DNA of 64,000 nt from Venturia oleaginea (taxonomy: Eukaryota; Ascomycota; Dothideomycetes; Venturiales; Venturiaceae), in the NCBI GenBank assembly GCA_013176395.1, contig JABMLP010000010.1, positions 372,001-436,000 of the forward strand, written 5' to 3'. A model generated the notes under the pieces. It had not been told where the DNA came from. It did no database searches and saw only the letters and a program-made list of their open reading frames with translations. Position numbers and translations under genes: made by a program. This document shows, one piece after another, positions 32,522 through 42,876 of the stretch (positions are counted from its first letter, which is position 1; each line of letters starts with the position of its first letter).

Positions 32522-33803
32522 ATGGGCAATCACGACACAAGCAATGGAACACCAGAGATCGATTTCGTTTCCATGGGCATGTTCATAATAGGTATATGAC
32601 TACAATCGGCAATGCCATCTAAAATCTAACCTTGCAGATGAGATACATTTCCCGCCACCAAAGCCTCCAGTCAAAAACATCTTGGGCGGAGCCGGTGCAT
32701 ATTCGGCTTTAGGAGCTCGCATCTTCTCACCACCACCTCTCTCCAAGACCGTCAGCTGGATAGTCGACTGCGGCTCAGACTTCCCTCCTGAACTCCGCCA
32801 GGCAATTGCTCAATGGGATACTAGCTGCTTACTTCGTGAGACTCCCGAGAGACTGACAACCAGGGGCTGGAATGGCTATGGAGAAAATGAGCATAGAGGT
32901 GCGTGTTAAACATTGCGTAAAAGACTGAGACTGATTCATCAAAGCTTTCAAATATCTGACACCAAAAACTCGACTGGATCAATATTCTCTGACAAAGGAA
33001 ATGCTGCGATCAAAGAGTTTCCACCTCATCTGCTCTCCTTCTCGATGTGTGGACTTGGCCAACGGGTATGCTTGATCTCTTTGGGCACTCGCTGTTTGCA
33101 ATACTAATTTGGAGCCTTGAAGGACATTAACCAGGAAAAAAGAAGCAGGTGTTGATGGCGCTTCTCCTCTGTTCATTTGGGAGCCGGTACCAGATCTCTG
33201 CATACCAAGTGAGTTGGAAACATGTCGTGAAGCTCTCAAGCATATTCAGGCTGTGTCTCCCAATCACATGGAACTCGCTTCTTTCTTTGGATCTTCAGCC
33301 AATCGAGGTGAAGATGTGGACCGCGAAGTTGTGGAAAAGTGTGCTGCTGATTGGTTGTCCTCCGGCGTTGGTCACGATGGCTCAGGCATCGTCGTGGTGA
33401 GATGCGGAAAAGATGGGTGCTATGTTGCTTCGAGGAGTTCGGTAAGTCATTAACATTTTGCAATGAAAATCTACCAGAGAGATTTTCGGAGAACTCTTGA
33501 CGTTGTTAGGTGTGATTGACTTTACTAACCTCTACACAGTCCCAATGGCTCCCAGCTTATCACAAGGCAGGCAATGGCAGAGTCGTAGATCCTACAGGTG
33601 GTGGAAATGGCTTCTTGGGTGGATTAGCAATAGGACTAGCGCGTGGGAAAGATGTCGTAGAAGCTGCAGTATGGGGTTCCGTATCAGCTAGCTTCGCGAT
33701 TGAGCAAGTCGGTATGCCAACCTTGACTCAAGCAATTAATGGCGAGCGATGGAACGGGGAGCAGGTGCAAGATCGGGTTGATGAACTCCTGCGAAGATTT
33801 TGA
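32522..33803 (+). CDS. pfkB-family carbohydrate kinase, Mak32-like
   Basis: Ribokinase-fold sugar kinase. Five exons: 32522-32591, 32638-32898, 32945-33065, 33123-33441 and 33540-33803, for 344 residues; the introns are 46-98 nt and in phase. The N-terminal glycine motif GGAGAYSALGARIF matches the pfkB signature 1 region. The C-terminal signature with the catalytic Asp is less standard: VVDPTGGGNGFLGGLAIGLA has TGGGN where most members have TGAGD, which is characteristic of the Mak32 branch. The catalytic base may therefore be Asn, and sugar phosphorylation is not assured. Yeast Mak32 is linked to maintenance of a double-stranded RNA killer element. The substrate is unknown. Confidence 0.82.
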
Positions 33804-34011
33804 CTATATGTACAGCCGAATGTCAAACATTTGTAACGCCTCATAAGTCCAGAATGCTTTCCATGCCTTGATTCGTGCCTGGTGGTGGTGTATATCCATT
33901 TATGAACCTCGTTCTGACGCTACCTGTGCCGCCTCATGTTCCCGAATCTGTTTGCTCCAGCTGTTCCACAAGTCAGATTGAGACGACTGTCAGTGTCCAG
34001 CTCACTACTCA

Positions 34012-34309
34012 CTATCTACTTGGGTAGAATCTCCCCTTCTCGGGCATGCGCGGGCGCTCTTCAAGCTGTGCACTGACGGTCCATGTCATGGCTGCGATAC
34101 CAAAAATGCAAGCTCCCATAACCAGTGTGTTGGCTTTCCAGTTGGCGGGTTGCGAATACCATCCTCCGGCGGGCGACCAGACGTGCTTGGGGTATCTAAC
34201 ACAAAGGTCAGTCTTCGGAGGTGCCAGTTGAGGAGCAATTGACGCACGGAATCTTGCCTCCGGGGCCTACAGCTGGCTTCGCTGGATCTTTGGGGGAGGG
34301 AGCACTCAT
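34012..34309 (-). CDS. conserved 81-residue single-TM protein, probably mitochondrial
   Basis: Two exons, 34248-34309 and 34012-34195, with a 52-nt intron. The sequence starts MSAPSPKDPAKPAVGPGGK, continues YPKHVWSPAGGWYSQPANW, has one hydrophobic segment (LVMGACIFGIAAMTWTVSA), and ends RMPEKGRFYPSR. I know this pattern as a small conserved protein of filamentous fungi. The length, single helix and charged tail resemble accessory subunits of respiratory complex I, but this is inference. The exon structure escapes ORF-based annotation because both exons are short. Its start faces the mL44 gene, with 236 bp between them. Confidence 0.72.
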
Positions 34310-34545
34310 ATTGGGCAAATTTCCGAGTGTATGGTGTTTGGTCGAACTCTGGTCCTCTCGATAGCTTTGGTGGAGTTCGTCGTCGTCTCGCTTGGCGTGC
34401 TCGGATCATCGACTTTGACTTCGTGATTTTTTTGCCAAATGAACCTCTGAATCACCAAATACACGCTTATCAACCCGCCACCCTCCTTCCAATCCTATTC
34501 GCCGAGGACCCCGTGAGAGGGCTGCTCTTGTAATATTTGCCATTG

Positions 34546-35748
34546 ATGAAGCGCATAAGAATAGACCGCCTAGGAGGCCAATTGCTTTCCACGAGGTCGC
34601 GAGCGACATGTCTACATACGCAAATATCACATCAACCCAATGACCACCGTCCGAACTCGACGCAAGCCGCTTCAAGTCCGAGTCCTGCCACTCAGAAGGA
34701 CCAAGTCAAGGCCCAAATGCACATAACGTACGACCAACTCATAAAAATCCCATCGCCTCACCCAGAAGCCGCCCTGAAATCCGCAAAACTCGCTGCATTA
34801 CATGCGAGATTGGCCTTACCGCAGCGACTTCCCCTCAATACCCTCGCTCGAACCCTCGTCGATGTTACGGCCGACCCAGATCAGCGATTCAACAATGCTT
34901 CGCTGTCAGTACTCGGCGCAGACCTTCTGGGATACCATATGGCAGAACACCTCATATGTCACTACCCGCGGATACCAATGGATGTTCTGTTTGCAGCACA
35001 AGAAGCATATGTGGGACCAAAAGCACTGTCGATGATCGCAAGAGAGTGGGGCGTGGAAAGAGCAGCTGAACCAGGCGGAGAGGTAGATCCAGGTCTCCTT
35101 CAGTTTCGTCATGCACCTATCAATCAGGATCCCAATGCTGTAGAGGAAAGCACTTCAACAGGCACAGGAAGACCCAATGAAGAAAGGACACATTGGCGGC
35201 GGGGCATAAGTTCGCGGATAGTCTATGATGACCCTTTCGGCAACCTACAAAGAGGCGACCCAGGATACGCGGACGCATTACGAACGGCAACGCCAACAGA
35301 AGCATCGACGCATTTCGTGAGAGCACTCATTGGAGCTCTATACCTACACACGGGCAAGATTGCGACCAAAAAATTCTTCAATAGCCATTTTCTCTCGCGT
35401 ACGCTCAATTTATCGCAACTTTTTGATTTCCGATTTCCCACACGTGATCTTTCGAGATTGTGTTTAAGAGAAGGATTTGAGCCACCGATAGCAAGACTGA
35501 TCAGTGAAACGGGACGAGCAAGTGCACATCCCGTATTTGTGGTTGGGGTCTTCTCTGGGAGGGATAAGTTGGGAGAGGGAAATGGAGGAAGTCTGGACGA
35601 GGCGAGAGTTGCAGCTTCGAGCGCGGCATTGAAGGGTTGGTACTTGTACAGCCCTATGGATGTAACAGTACCAAGCGAAGTGGAAGGTGGAGATCCAGAT
35701 GGCAGATGGAAGCCAAATATGGTCGATCCAGGCGAGATCATCACTTAG
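34546..35748 (+). CDS. MRPL3: mitochondrial large-subunit ribosomal protein mL44
   Basis: Single-exon protein of 400 residues. The first 30 residues are rich in Arg, Ser and Leu without acids, as in a mitochondrial presequence (MKRIRIDRLGGQLLSTRSRA). An RNase III-like domain follows (ARTLVDVTADPDQRFNNASL, LSVLGADLLGYHMAEHLI), then ATPTEASTHFVRALIGALYL, and a C-terminal dsRBD-like part (VVGVFSGRDKLGEGNGGSLD, then ARVAASSAALKGWY). The RNase III catalytic acids are not evident, as is usual for this structural ribosomal protein. An upstream TTG in frame is ignored, since the ATG at 34546 gives a complete targeting signal. Confidence 0.87.
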   Translation: MKRIRIDRLGGQLLSTRSRATCLHTQISHQPNDHRPNSTQAASSPSPATQKDQVKAQMHITYDQLIKIPSPHPEAALKSAKLAALHARLALPQRLPLNTLARTLVDVTADPDQRFNNASLSVLGADLLGYHMAEHLICHYPRIPMDVLFAAQEAYVGPKALSMIAREWGVERAAEPGGEVDPGLLQFRHAPINQDPNAVEESTSTGTGRPNEERTHWRRGISSRIVYDDPFGNLQRGDPGYADALRTATPTEASTHFVRALIGALYLHTGKIATKKFFNSHFLSRTLNLSQLFDFRFPTRDLSRLCLREGFEPPIARLISETGRASAHPVFVVGVFSGRDKLGEGNGGSLDEARVAASSAALKGWYLYSPMDVTVPSEVEGGDPDGRWKPNMVDPGEIIT

Positions 35749-36624
35749 AGAGAAAGAGCAATGGACTCATCATCTTGCATTTCTCTCTCCTGGACGACAT
35801 GTGTTCTGTCCGCCACGTTTCGTCTTGTGTCTATGAATGATAGAAGAAGGCAAGCGGAGTTCGCTCCTGGTTGAACAGCATTTGCACTGGCGCTAACAGA
35901 CGAGGCGGCATGGCTGGCATAGATCTGGGGTTCCGCTCGGGGTTTAACTGTATCATAGAGCATCTGGGATCCCTCTCCACTCTCGCATTTTGATCTTGTG
36001 GTGGGTGGTGGATGGATGGATGGATGGATAGAAAGGCAAAGGCGACGCGCCATGTATCATAAACGAAAGTTAGGACGTGATGCTGATGCACGTGGAAGAA
36101 ACAGATTCTGTACCTAAGAAAGAAGAAGAATTCAAACCATACACTATCGCTACTTGACTGGTTTGGTGAAACTCGAGGTGAGAGGTAACCCATAACCCTT
36201 ATTCATGAAATTGGCCTTGCCGTGTTTCAACCACGTACTGCTAATCAACAAGGTGTAACAAGGTGAAAAGTTTGCACATCTCGATATCCATAGGTAATTG
36301 TTGAACTTATCATCATTTTGAATGCTATTTATAAAACAGCACCTACATCATCAACCCAATGAAAAGTCCAACCACGCCGACCTACTCGTTTCGAAACATA
36401 AGCGCGCGTTTGACACCTACCACGACCAAAAACCACGCCATCCCATCCATTGAAAACTCACAAAACACAAGCCACATGAACCCGCATCTCCCCCTACAAT
36501 TTCGGCGCGTTCTACAAGAGCAAAACATCAAAAGTCAACTTAGTCACACCTCCTCAACTCCAATAATCGCCCATCTACTACTACCACCTGATACCTGATA
36601 CCTGATACTAGCCAACCACGCATT
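35749..36624. other. convergent intergenic region with small tandem repeats
   Basis: 3' sides of mL44 and of the leftward Egh16-like gene. There is a GGAT tandem run near 36008-36028 and a threefold 8-mer (ACCTGATA) near 36588-36609, close to the Egh16-like stop. No gene is supported. Confidence 0.4.
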
Positions 36625-37588
36625 CTAAGCCTGGAATGCGCGACCGGCATTCGCACCCTTGGCCGCTTTTGCAGGCTTGGAAGAAGATGCTGTGGTAGCG
36701 GCGGTGGCGGGGGTGGTGCCATTTCCCGCGCCGCCGGCGATTTGGAAGGCCATGTTGCCGCCGAAGGGACCGGCGCCGTTGTTATTGACGACTTTGAGGA
36801 GACAGAAATTGGAGACGCCGGAGGTGGGGTCGGTGCCTGTGCAGGTTGTTCCGTCTGGGATTTTGACGGAGAATTTCTGTTGTTGAGAGAGGTGGTTAGC
36901 TAGATTCCTCCTTTACGATTTCAATCTAGGTTGAGCGGGTAATATGGGGAAGATGTGAGATGTGAGAAGGGGAGATAGTAGAGATTGGAAGGGAGAAAGG
37001 GAGAAGAGAAAGAAAAACTCACGGCATCAGCTCCAACATTAGTAGCCCTCTTCTGAACAACATTCCCCCTCCCATTCCCAACCATCTTACTAGTAGCAAC
37101 CAGCTGCGTCCCCTGGCTATACTCCCCTGTCCCCGTCGTATCCAACACAGCAAACAACTCCCCATCCCGATTATTCGCAGTCCCATCGCTCGTAACAGTC
37201 TGCCATGTGCCACTGATACTGCCCCCCGTAGCAGATACCTGTGGCAACGTGTCGCCGGAAAGGGCCATGGCGGCTTTGAGCATGGAGACTTTTAGTTGTC
37301 CCGCCGCGTTGGTTTTTCCGAGGCCGTCGGTTAAGGGTTTGTTGGCGTCGCCGTTGAAGACGGTCGTGTCGAGTTCTGTGTCTGAGTTTTTGCCGAAGCG
37401 GGCGACGGTGGCGCCTTGGATGCCTAGGGCGGTGCCGTTGCCGCCTGCGTCGCCGCTGGGGGTGTGTTAGTATTTTGTTTGTCGGAGGAGTTGGGGTTGA
37501 AGACTTACGTAACGACGGTGACTTTTCCGTGAGCGGCGATAAGAGTGGCTGCTGAGAGAGCGAGGAGGAAGAGGTTGTTGGTATACAT
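36625..37588 (-). CDS. Egh16-like secreted protein (GEgh16/Gas/Mas family)
   Basis: Secreted surface protein of the Egh16-like family, known from appressorium- and infection-induced genes in ascomycetes. Three exons: 37509-37588, 37023-37455 and 36625-36876, for 254 residues. The signal peptide MYTNNLFLLALSAATLIAAH leads into GKVTVVTGDAGGNG. Family landmarks are NKPLTDGLGKTNAAGQL, TLPQVSATGGSISGTWQTV, then KFSVKIPDGTTCTG, GVSNFCLLKVVNNNGAGPFG and an Ala/Thr/Ser-rich tail. The molecular function is unknown. The 146-nt second intron is longer than most here. Wobble usage alternates C-rich, G/T-rich, C-rich along the gene (see findings). Confidence 0.87.
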
Positions 37589-38017
37589 TTTTATGGTTTA
37601 ATATGAGTCTGTTATGCTCGTGTGAGAAATATTGGCCTGCAAGATTGTAATATGGAATGTACTGAATCGCCTGGATATCAGTGAAAGAATGGAGAGAATC
37701 AAAGGATGAAAGACTGAAAGAGGATCTTGATGCTGAATTGAAATGCTGAACAAATCCATGGAGGTGATGAGAATCCCACTGTTATATACTTACTCCTCAC
37801 CCACCACAAACCCTTCACCAAATCACATAGTTTCATACCAACTCGCAGATACCACGCAAGGGTCGTCGACAATGACAAGTCCCACTGACCTAAGCCCAAA
37901 ATAAACAAAAGTCACGTTTCGGACAACTGCCAAGCTGTCTCTTTTAACCGCCGTTTCAAAACAGTGAACAACCAACAACCGCCTATTGCCAATACTCATC
38001 CACCGCTTTCCTCTCAT
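37589..38017. other. promoter region of the Egh16-like gene
   Basis: No gene; AT-rich upstream sequence of the leftward Egh16-like gene. Confidence 0.4.
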
Positions 38018-39878
38018 TCAAAACATGAACGTCCGATTAGGCTGAAACAGTTCTAAACGATGCGGCTGATTACCCGCTCCTCTCTCGCCAAGAATTGGGT
38101 ATCCCTCAACGCTCCACGCAGGATCACTAACACCGTTTTGCAGATACCACGGCCTTCCAATTTCCTCTCCAAACGTACCCGCGGCAATCGTATCCCTAAA
38201 CGAGCCTGAAAACCCTATCGCTTGAAGGAATGACCTGTAAGAAGCTGGATTACGGCGAATTCTCAATGCAGGTTCCTGATACCCAGACGGCAATGACGAT
38301 TTCTCCTGCGGCCGTCCCCATCTTAAAATCACGCGTGCACGAAATAGGATTCGTTTCCTGACGCCCATTTGCGCATCTTCAGGTCTCCATCCACCTTTTC
38401 GATACGTCGCCACTGCACCAGAACAGATGATACGGATAAGTGGGTCGTAGCTATGGATGCGTTTGACCTTTTCCTCGGTAAGTCCATTTTTTGGATGTGG
38501 GACTGTTTTATCAGCGCGGTTTTGGGCACTCTATAGCCATTCTTTGTATTGGTCGCTTAAGTATGTGGCATTTTGTTCGGGGTCAGTGGGGTGGAAACGG
38601 GAGTCTTTTTCGATGAAAGGAGAGTAGTAGATTGTTTCTGTGTCTAAGCGAAGGAGGTGGGAGAGAAGTGCTGCTTTGCGGGTGATTACTTCCAGAGCCG
38701 TAAGGACTTGAGATGAGTTGTCGGGTAGGGTGAGGCAGGTGAGGAGGCCTTGGAGCTGTTTTATCACGGTTTGACATGTACTGTCTAAACGCTGAGAGAG
38801 ATTTCCATTGCTAGTGAGTGTTGTGTAACGATCGGCAGGATTGGTGCAGTCGAGCATTTCTCGCACTTTGAGACCACGGGCACGTGTTCGCATGAAGCGT
38901 GTCGCAAAGTTAGCAAGACTGCAGCAAGTCATTGGGAACAAGAGATATACCATCTGAGTGGTCAGCCATACCCTTCTCCAACTCTAACAATTCCTTCTCT
39001 TGAGATTCCGTACCCTCAAGCAGCATCTTATCGAATATCTCCCATTGCAACTTCCTCCAAACCATCCCAGAGACAAGCCCACGTCTCAACTCAGGCTCGA
39101 GAAAAACCTGCTCCCATGAACCAACGCCACATGGTCCACCAACAGCGATCTGAGATACTAACCGCATAAACTCGCGATCCTCAGCGCGTTTTGGGTGTAG
39201 GCTTTTCGGGATGGATCGCAGCCACTTCTTCTTTTGCACGTCAGGAATCACATCACTAATATAATCTCTAGAGAGGGCATCAATGCTTTTCCAGAGATCA
39301 CTGAAGAGAGTGGCAATTTCCTTATCGCTGGAAAGATATGGCATTTCGGCTCGAGAATCGCCAGCGACTTCTTTGGTGGTTGTGTCGTGAATGGCATAGC
39401 TTGGACCTGCGGCTTCGTCTTTTCTGTCTCGTTTGCAATCGATATGAGGCAAGGAGAAGACTTCTGGTAATTTGGTTGTGATCGGCGGATCTTCCACTTC
39501 TTCAGCTTCTAGATCTCCCAACGTTTTTGTATCTGTAGATGTCTTCGAGCTGTTTTCTTTCTCCGAATGACGACTGGTGGGATTGCAACGAGGTCGAAAC
39601 GCGGAGGGCAGCTTGTTCGCTGTATCATAATGTCCTTCCCGGATCTCATAAACAACCTTTGCTTTCTTCTGTGGCGTATCGTGCGAAGATTGGGATCGGG
39701 AGTGCTTGCGTAGGTTCATTTCCGTATTCTTCTGCGGTATGAATACCCCACAAGATACTCCATCTTCGGGAGCAGGCCGAGAGACTTTGGAGAGAGTATG
39801 TCGATCGTCTAATGGCTCCGGGCTCGGGCAGTCAGATCTGTATCGTGGCCTACAATAACGATTATACTTCGGAGCCAT
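38018..39878 (-). pseudogene. unknown gene interrupted by an in-frame TAG
   Basis: From ATG 39878 (MAPKYNRYCRPRYRSD) a basic, Ser-rich, disordered first half leads into helical sequence. One intron (38866-38950) fits; its branch site CTAAC and the first AG after it give KGMADHSD joined to VREMLDCTNP. The frame meets TAG at 38531-38533 after EWL. Beyond it the same frame stays open for 171 codons with equally protein-like text (HSYDPLIRIICSGAVATYRK, GWRPEDAQMGVRKRIL) to a stop at 38018. CAG to TAG would explain it. An unseen intron or a genuine shorter protein of 420 residues are alternatives. I do not recognise the family. Confidence 0.55.
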
Positions 39879-40579
39879 GTTAGTTCTTCTAGCAGTAGTT
39901 AAGTACGGGCATTAGCACGGAAAGAGAAAGATAGGAGCTGCTGTGAATATAAAGAAGATCAGTGACTGCGTTTGCTGCTTGCGACAGCCATTCCCTGGTT
40001 CTGCAAGGGTGGCTGCGATCAGCCGTGTGTGCGTATTTTTTTGGGAACGGAAGAAGGGAAGCTCATAACGGAAAACAAGGGCGTTAGAAAATTGTTGAGA
40101 GGTATATACAATTATTGAATGTGATTTGCTTATGCTTCCCGCTGAGGAATGTGTTCTTCTGCCTGCGGCGGATAGCGATATTCTGATACCGTCCCGTTCA
40201 GAGAGTTTGAGACATGATCTCACCTTATCGACAAGATCACATCACTTTTTGTAAGGAGGAATCAGACAGTAGAGGGTTGCACTGATGCTAAACTCTGTCA
40301 GTAAGAATTCAGGATACTTTTAACAACTTATTCAGGGTTGTCAACTCAGTCTCTTTCCCAACATGTCAGTAGAATTCTACAAGATTGGTTAACAATCTCT
40401 AGGTAGATGATCTTGGACATCGTTAATTAGAGTTTGTTAACAAATCTTGCAGTTCTACTCGTGGGTAGATGTTCTACAACGCTCCGTATTCGAGCCTCTC
40501 TTACTGCCGGATGGGCGTCGATGAGCGTGTGACTTTCAAGATTTGAAATGCCAGGAATTCATCGACTTCAATCTAGGAT
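39879..40579. other. intergenic
   Basis: Promoter of the leftward unknown gene and 3' side of the leftward aquaporin. It contains the inverted repeat at 40370-40457. Frame 39912-40223 (minus) has no recognisable content. Confidence 0.4.
40370..40457. repeat. 88-bp imperfect inverted repeat
   Basis: The arms 40370-40400 and 40429-40457 match at about 25 of 29 aligned positions with a 2-base gap. Both contain a GTTAAC core, and the left arm includes the 12-nt palindrome GTAGAATTCTAC. It may be a MITE remnant or a strong 3' hairpin downstream of the aquaporin gene. Confidence 0.5.
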
Positions 40580-41589
40580 TCATAGTGCCGAACAGATCGT
40601 TGAAGGGCTCCGAATTGACAGCCGCAAAGCGGGAAATGGAGCAACATACATAGCTGCAGTAATGTCGCCTGTCCAATGAATATAATGATAGGTGAATCTG
40701 TTCGAAGCAGCCATCAAGCCTAAACATCTCGCTGGATTGTTGGCACTTCCCAAGTATCCTTGGCGAGCCATGCCGCCTGCGAAGAGCGTGATACCAGCCG
40801 AAGCACCAATGAGGAATGGGCCCAGTGCGGGACCAAATGATACAGAGTTGCGCGGATCGAGGCCAAGACCGAAAGCTAGAAACAACAGGAAGAGGGAAGT
40901 CATCGTTTCCAGAACGAATGCTGATCCGGGAGTGACCTGGTTGGGATCGATGTAACATCCAGGAGACAGAGTCAGACCGTCGGCAGAAACATCCAAAGCT
41001 GCTCGGAGGAGAAAGCCGCCGATGATGGCACCAACGCATTGAGATGCTACGTACAGGAAAGCACGTGGTAAACTTGTAAGCTTGGCCATGAATGTTGCAA
41101 TCGTTATCAAAGGATTGAAATGAGCTGGGAATCGTAAGCAGGTAAAAACACGGATAATAAGGTCGGACGGGGTGACTTGCCCCCAGTAACCGGGCCTGCT
41201 GAGAGAATGAATAGAGTGATGACGATGAATTGTATCATTGCCGCAATTCCCACTGGTAGCAGAGAGTCGACAGAAGTTTTAGTAGCTAATGGTATGACTC
41301 CAGCAGCAACGAGACCGGCGATGAAGACTTGGAGACAAAGGCCGAATCCTTCGATGAGGGCGTTTTTCCATAACTGCACATCTTTGAATCCGCGGACATC
41401 TAATATCTGCTTCCAAGTGGCATCCTGACGAGCATCGGCGGGTTCGTTGCCAACACAATCTGATGGAGTAAGGGCGAAAAGCTGGTTTCCACCGATTCTG
41501 CCAGCAAATGGCTGGGAGTTCAAATTCGAATTGGACAAGGCAGACATGCTTTGCGATCTTGACGAGTGAAGAAGTTTGCCGTCACCCAT
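40580..41589 (-). CDS. aquaporin/aquaglyceroporin (MIP family)
   Basis: Six-helix water or glycerol channel with a long N-terminal cytoplasmic region of about 85 residues. Exons 41181-41589 and 40580-41124 join through an intron with a GC donor (GCAAGT) and CAG acceptor. This choice restores TGAHFNPLITIATF, the first pore motif, here NPL instead of NPA. The second motif is a normal NNPARCLGL. The C-terminus contains a possible 42-nt intron that keeps the frame, so two endings are possible. NPL at the first box is found in some fungal MIPs and could affect selectivity. The helices at IAGLVAAGVIPLA, MIQFIVITLFILSAG and FLLFLAFGLGL are clear. Confidence 0.85.
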
Positions 41590-41988
41590 TGTAGCGGCAG
41601 TGTATGTTCATGATAAGTGGAAGATGGATGGATATCTCGCGCTCTGAAATGTCGCGTCGAGGTGGTAGCTGGAGTAGTAAGCAATAGTACACATGCGGCC
41701 TTTCCCATTGGAGATGCGAGCGGCATCCGGGCGAATCATAGTCATGCCGAGTGTCAATCGGAGCTGAATTTGTTGAGTGTTGGAGAGACGGATGCGGCGT
41801 AGGCGTGCTAGTATACTCATACATGTGAGAATAGAGCTGTTTGGCTTGATATATATTATTACAGTGTTTTGGCAAACTGTCGATAAGACGCTAACATTCA
41901 TCCCGCTTTCTCGTAGTATAGCCTACACCACAGGTATCTTACGACCGAACTTCCTTTCTGTACCTCCCTACTCCATACAACAATCACC

Positions 41989-42876
41989 ATGGAGCAGCAA
42001 CGCTCAATCAACGCTCTGCAGACCTACCTAGCTCTGTCAAAGACAGCAAACTCACCGCGCGCCGCCGCCGAAATCGTCACTCAAGCTACATCCAATCCAC
42101 ATACATCTGTCTTCGCCGAGCTTCTCCACACCCAAAACATCCAGGCCTTGAAGACTTCACCCGAACATGTCAACTACTACAAGCTGCTAGAGGTTTTTGC
42201 TTGGGGCACTTGGGCCGACTATCAATGTACGAACTCGAGCTTTCGTTATAACCATGACACCCAAGCTAATGAAGCAACAGCAACACCTGGTCTCCCCGCT
42301 CTCTCACCACAGCAAGAACGGAAGCTTCGACTGTTGTCCCTCGTATCCCTTGCTAGCAACCAAGCCAATCTTACCTATGCGTCGCTCCAGAAGGCCCTGT
42401 CCCTGCCCGATCCCCAATCTCTGGAGAAGCTGGTGACAACCGCCATCTACTCGTCAATGGTCACCGGAACACTCGATCCAGCTCATCAGGTCGCCAACAT
42501 CACATCCGTCGCACCGCTGCGAGATCTAGCTCCTGGCAGCATACCTACACTAAAAGCTACCCTCGATCAATGGAGCAGCCAATGCACTTCCACCTTGACG
42601 GATCTCGAAGCACATATCGCGACTGTGAGGGAGAAGGCTCGTCTGAGGGGCCGGCAGGAGAAGAGAGTCCAAGACCAACTCGATAAGATGTTGGAGGATG
42701 CAGCATCGAAGGACATGCCACGACCGAAGCGAGGCCTGGGTGCCATAGGACCACCGGGCGCTTTCATCGATGACGACGATGAGAACGTCGACGCAATGGA
42801 TCTGGACGACAACAGCAGGAAGGGAATTAGGTCGAACAAGCGCGGTGGCTTCGGCATGATGGGACGATTTGTCTGA
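41989..42876 (+). CDS. csn7: COP9 signalosome subunit 7
   Basis: PCI-domain subunit of the nuclear complex that removes Nedd8 from cullins and controls light response and development in filamentous fungi. Exons 41989-42226 and 42281-42876 give 277 residues. The 54-nt intron is in phase and stop-free, so it is easily read through; splicing restores ADYQSTPGLPALS. The N-terminal helical repeats are seen (YYKLLEVFAWGTWADY), then the winged-helix part (LRLLSLVSLASNQANLTYAS, LQKALSLPDPQSLEKLVTTA), and a C-terminal helix followed by an acidic tail (IDDDDENVDAMDLDDN) and a basic end. An intact gene implies that a CSN complex is present. Confidence 0.9.
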   Translation: MEQQRSINALQTYLALSKTANSPRAAAEIVTQATSNPHTSVFAELLHTQNIQALKTSPEHVNYYKLLEVFAWGTWADYQCTNSSFRYNHDTQANEATATPGLPALSPQQERKLRLLSLVSLASNQANLTYASLQKALSLPDPQSLEKLVTTAIYSSMVTGTLDPAHQVANITSVAPLRDLAPGSIPTLKATLDQWSSQCTSTLTDLEAHIATVREKARLRGRQEKRVQDQLDKMLEDAASKDMPRPKRGLGAIGPPGAFIDDDDENVDAMDLDDNSRKGIRSNKRGGFGMMGRFV

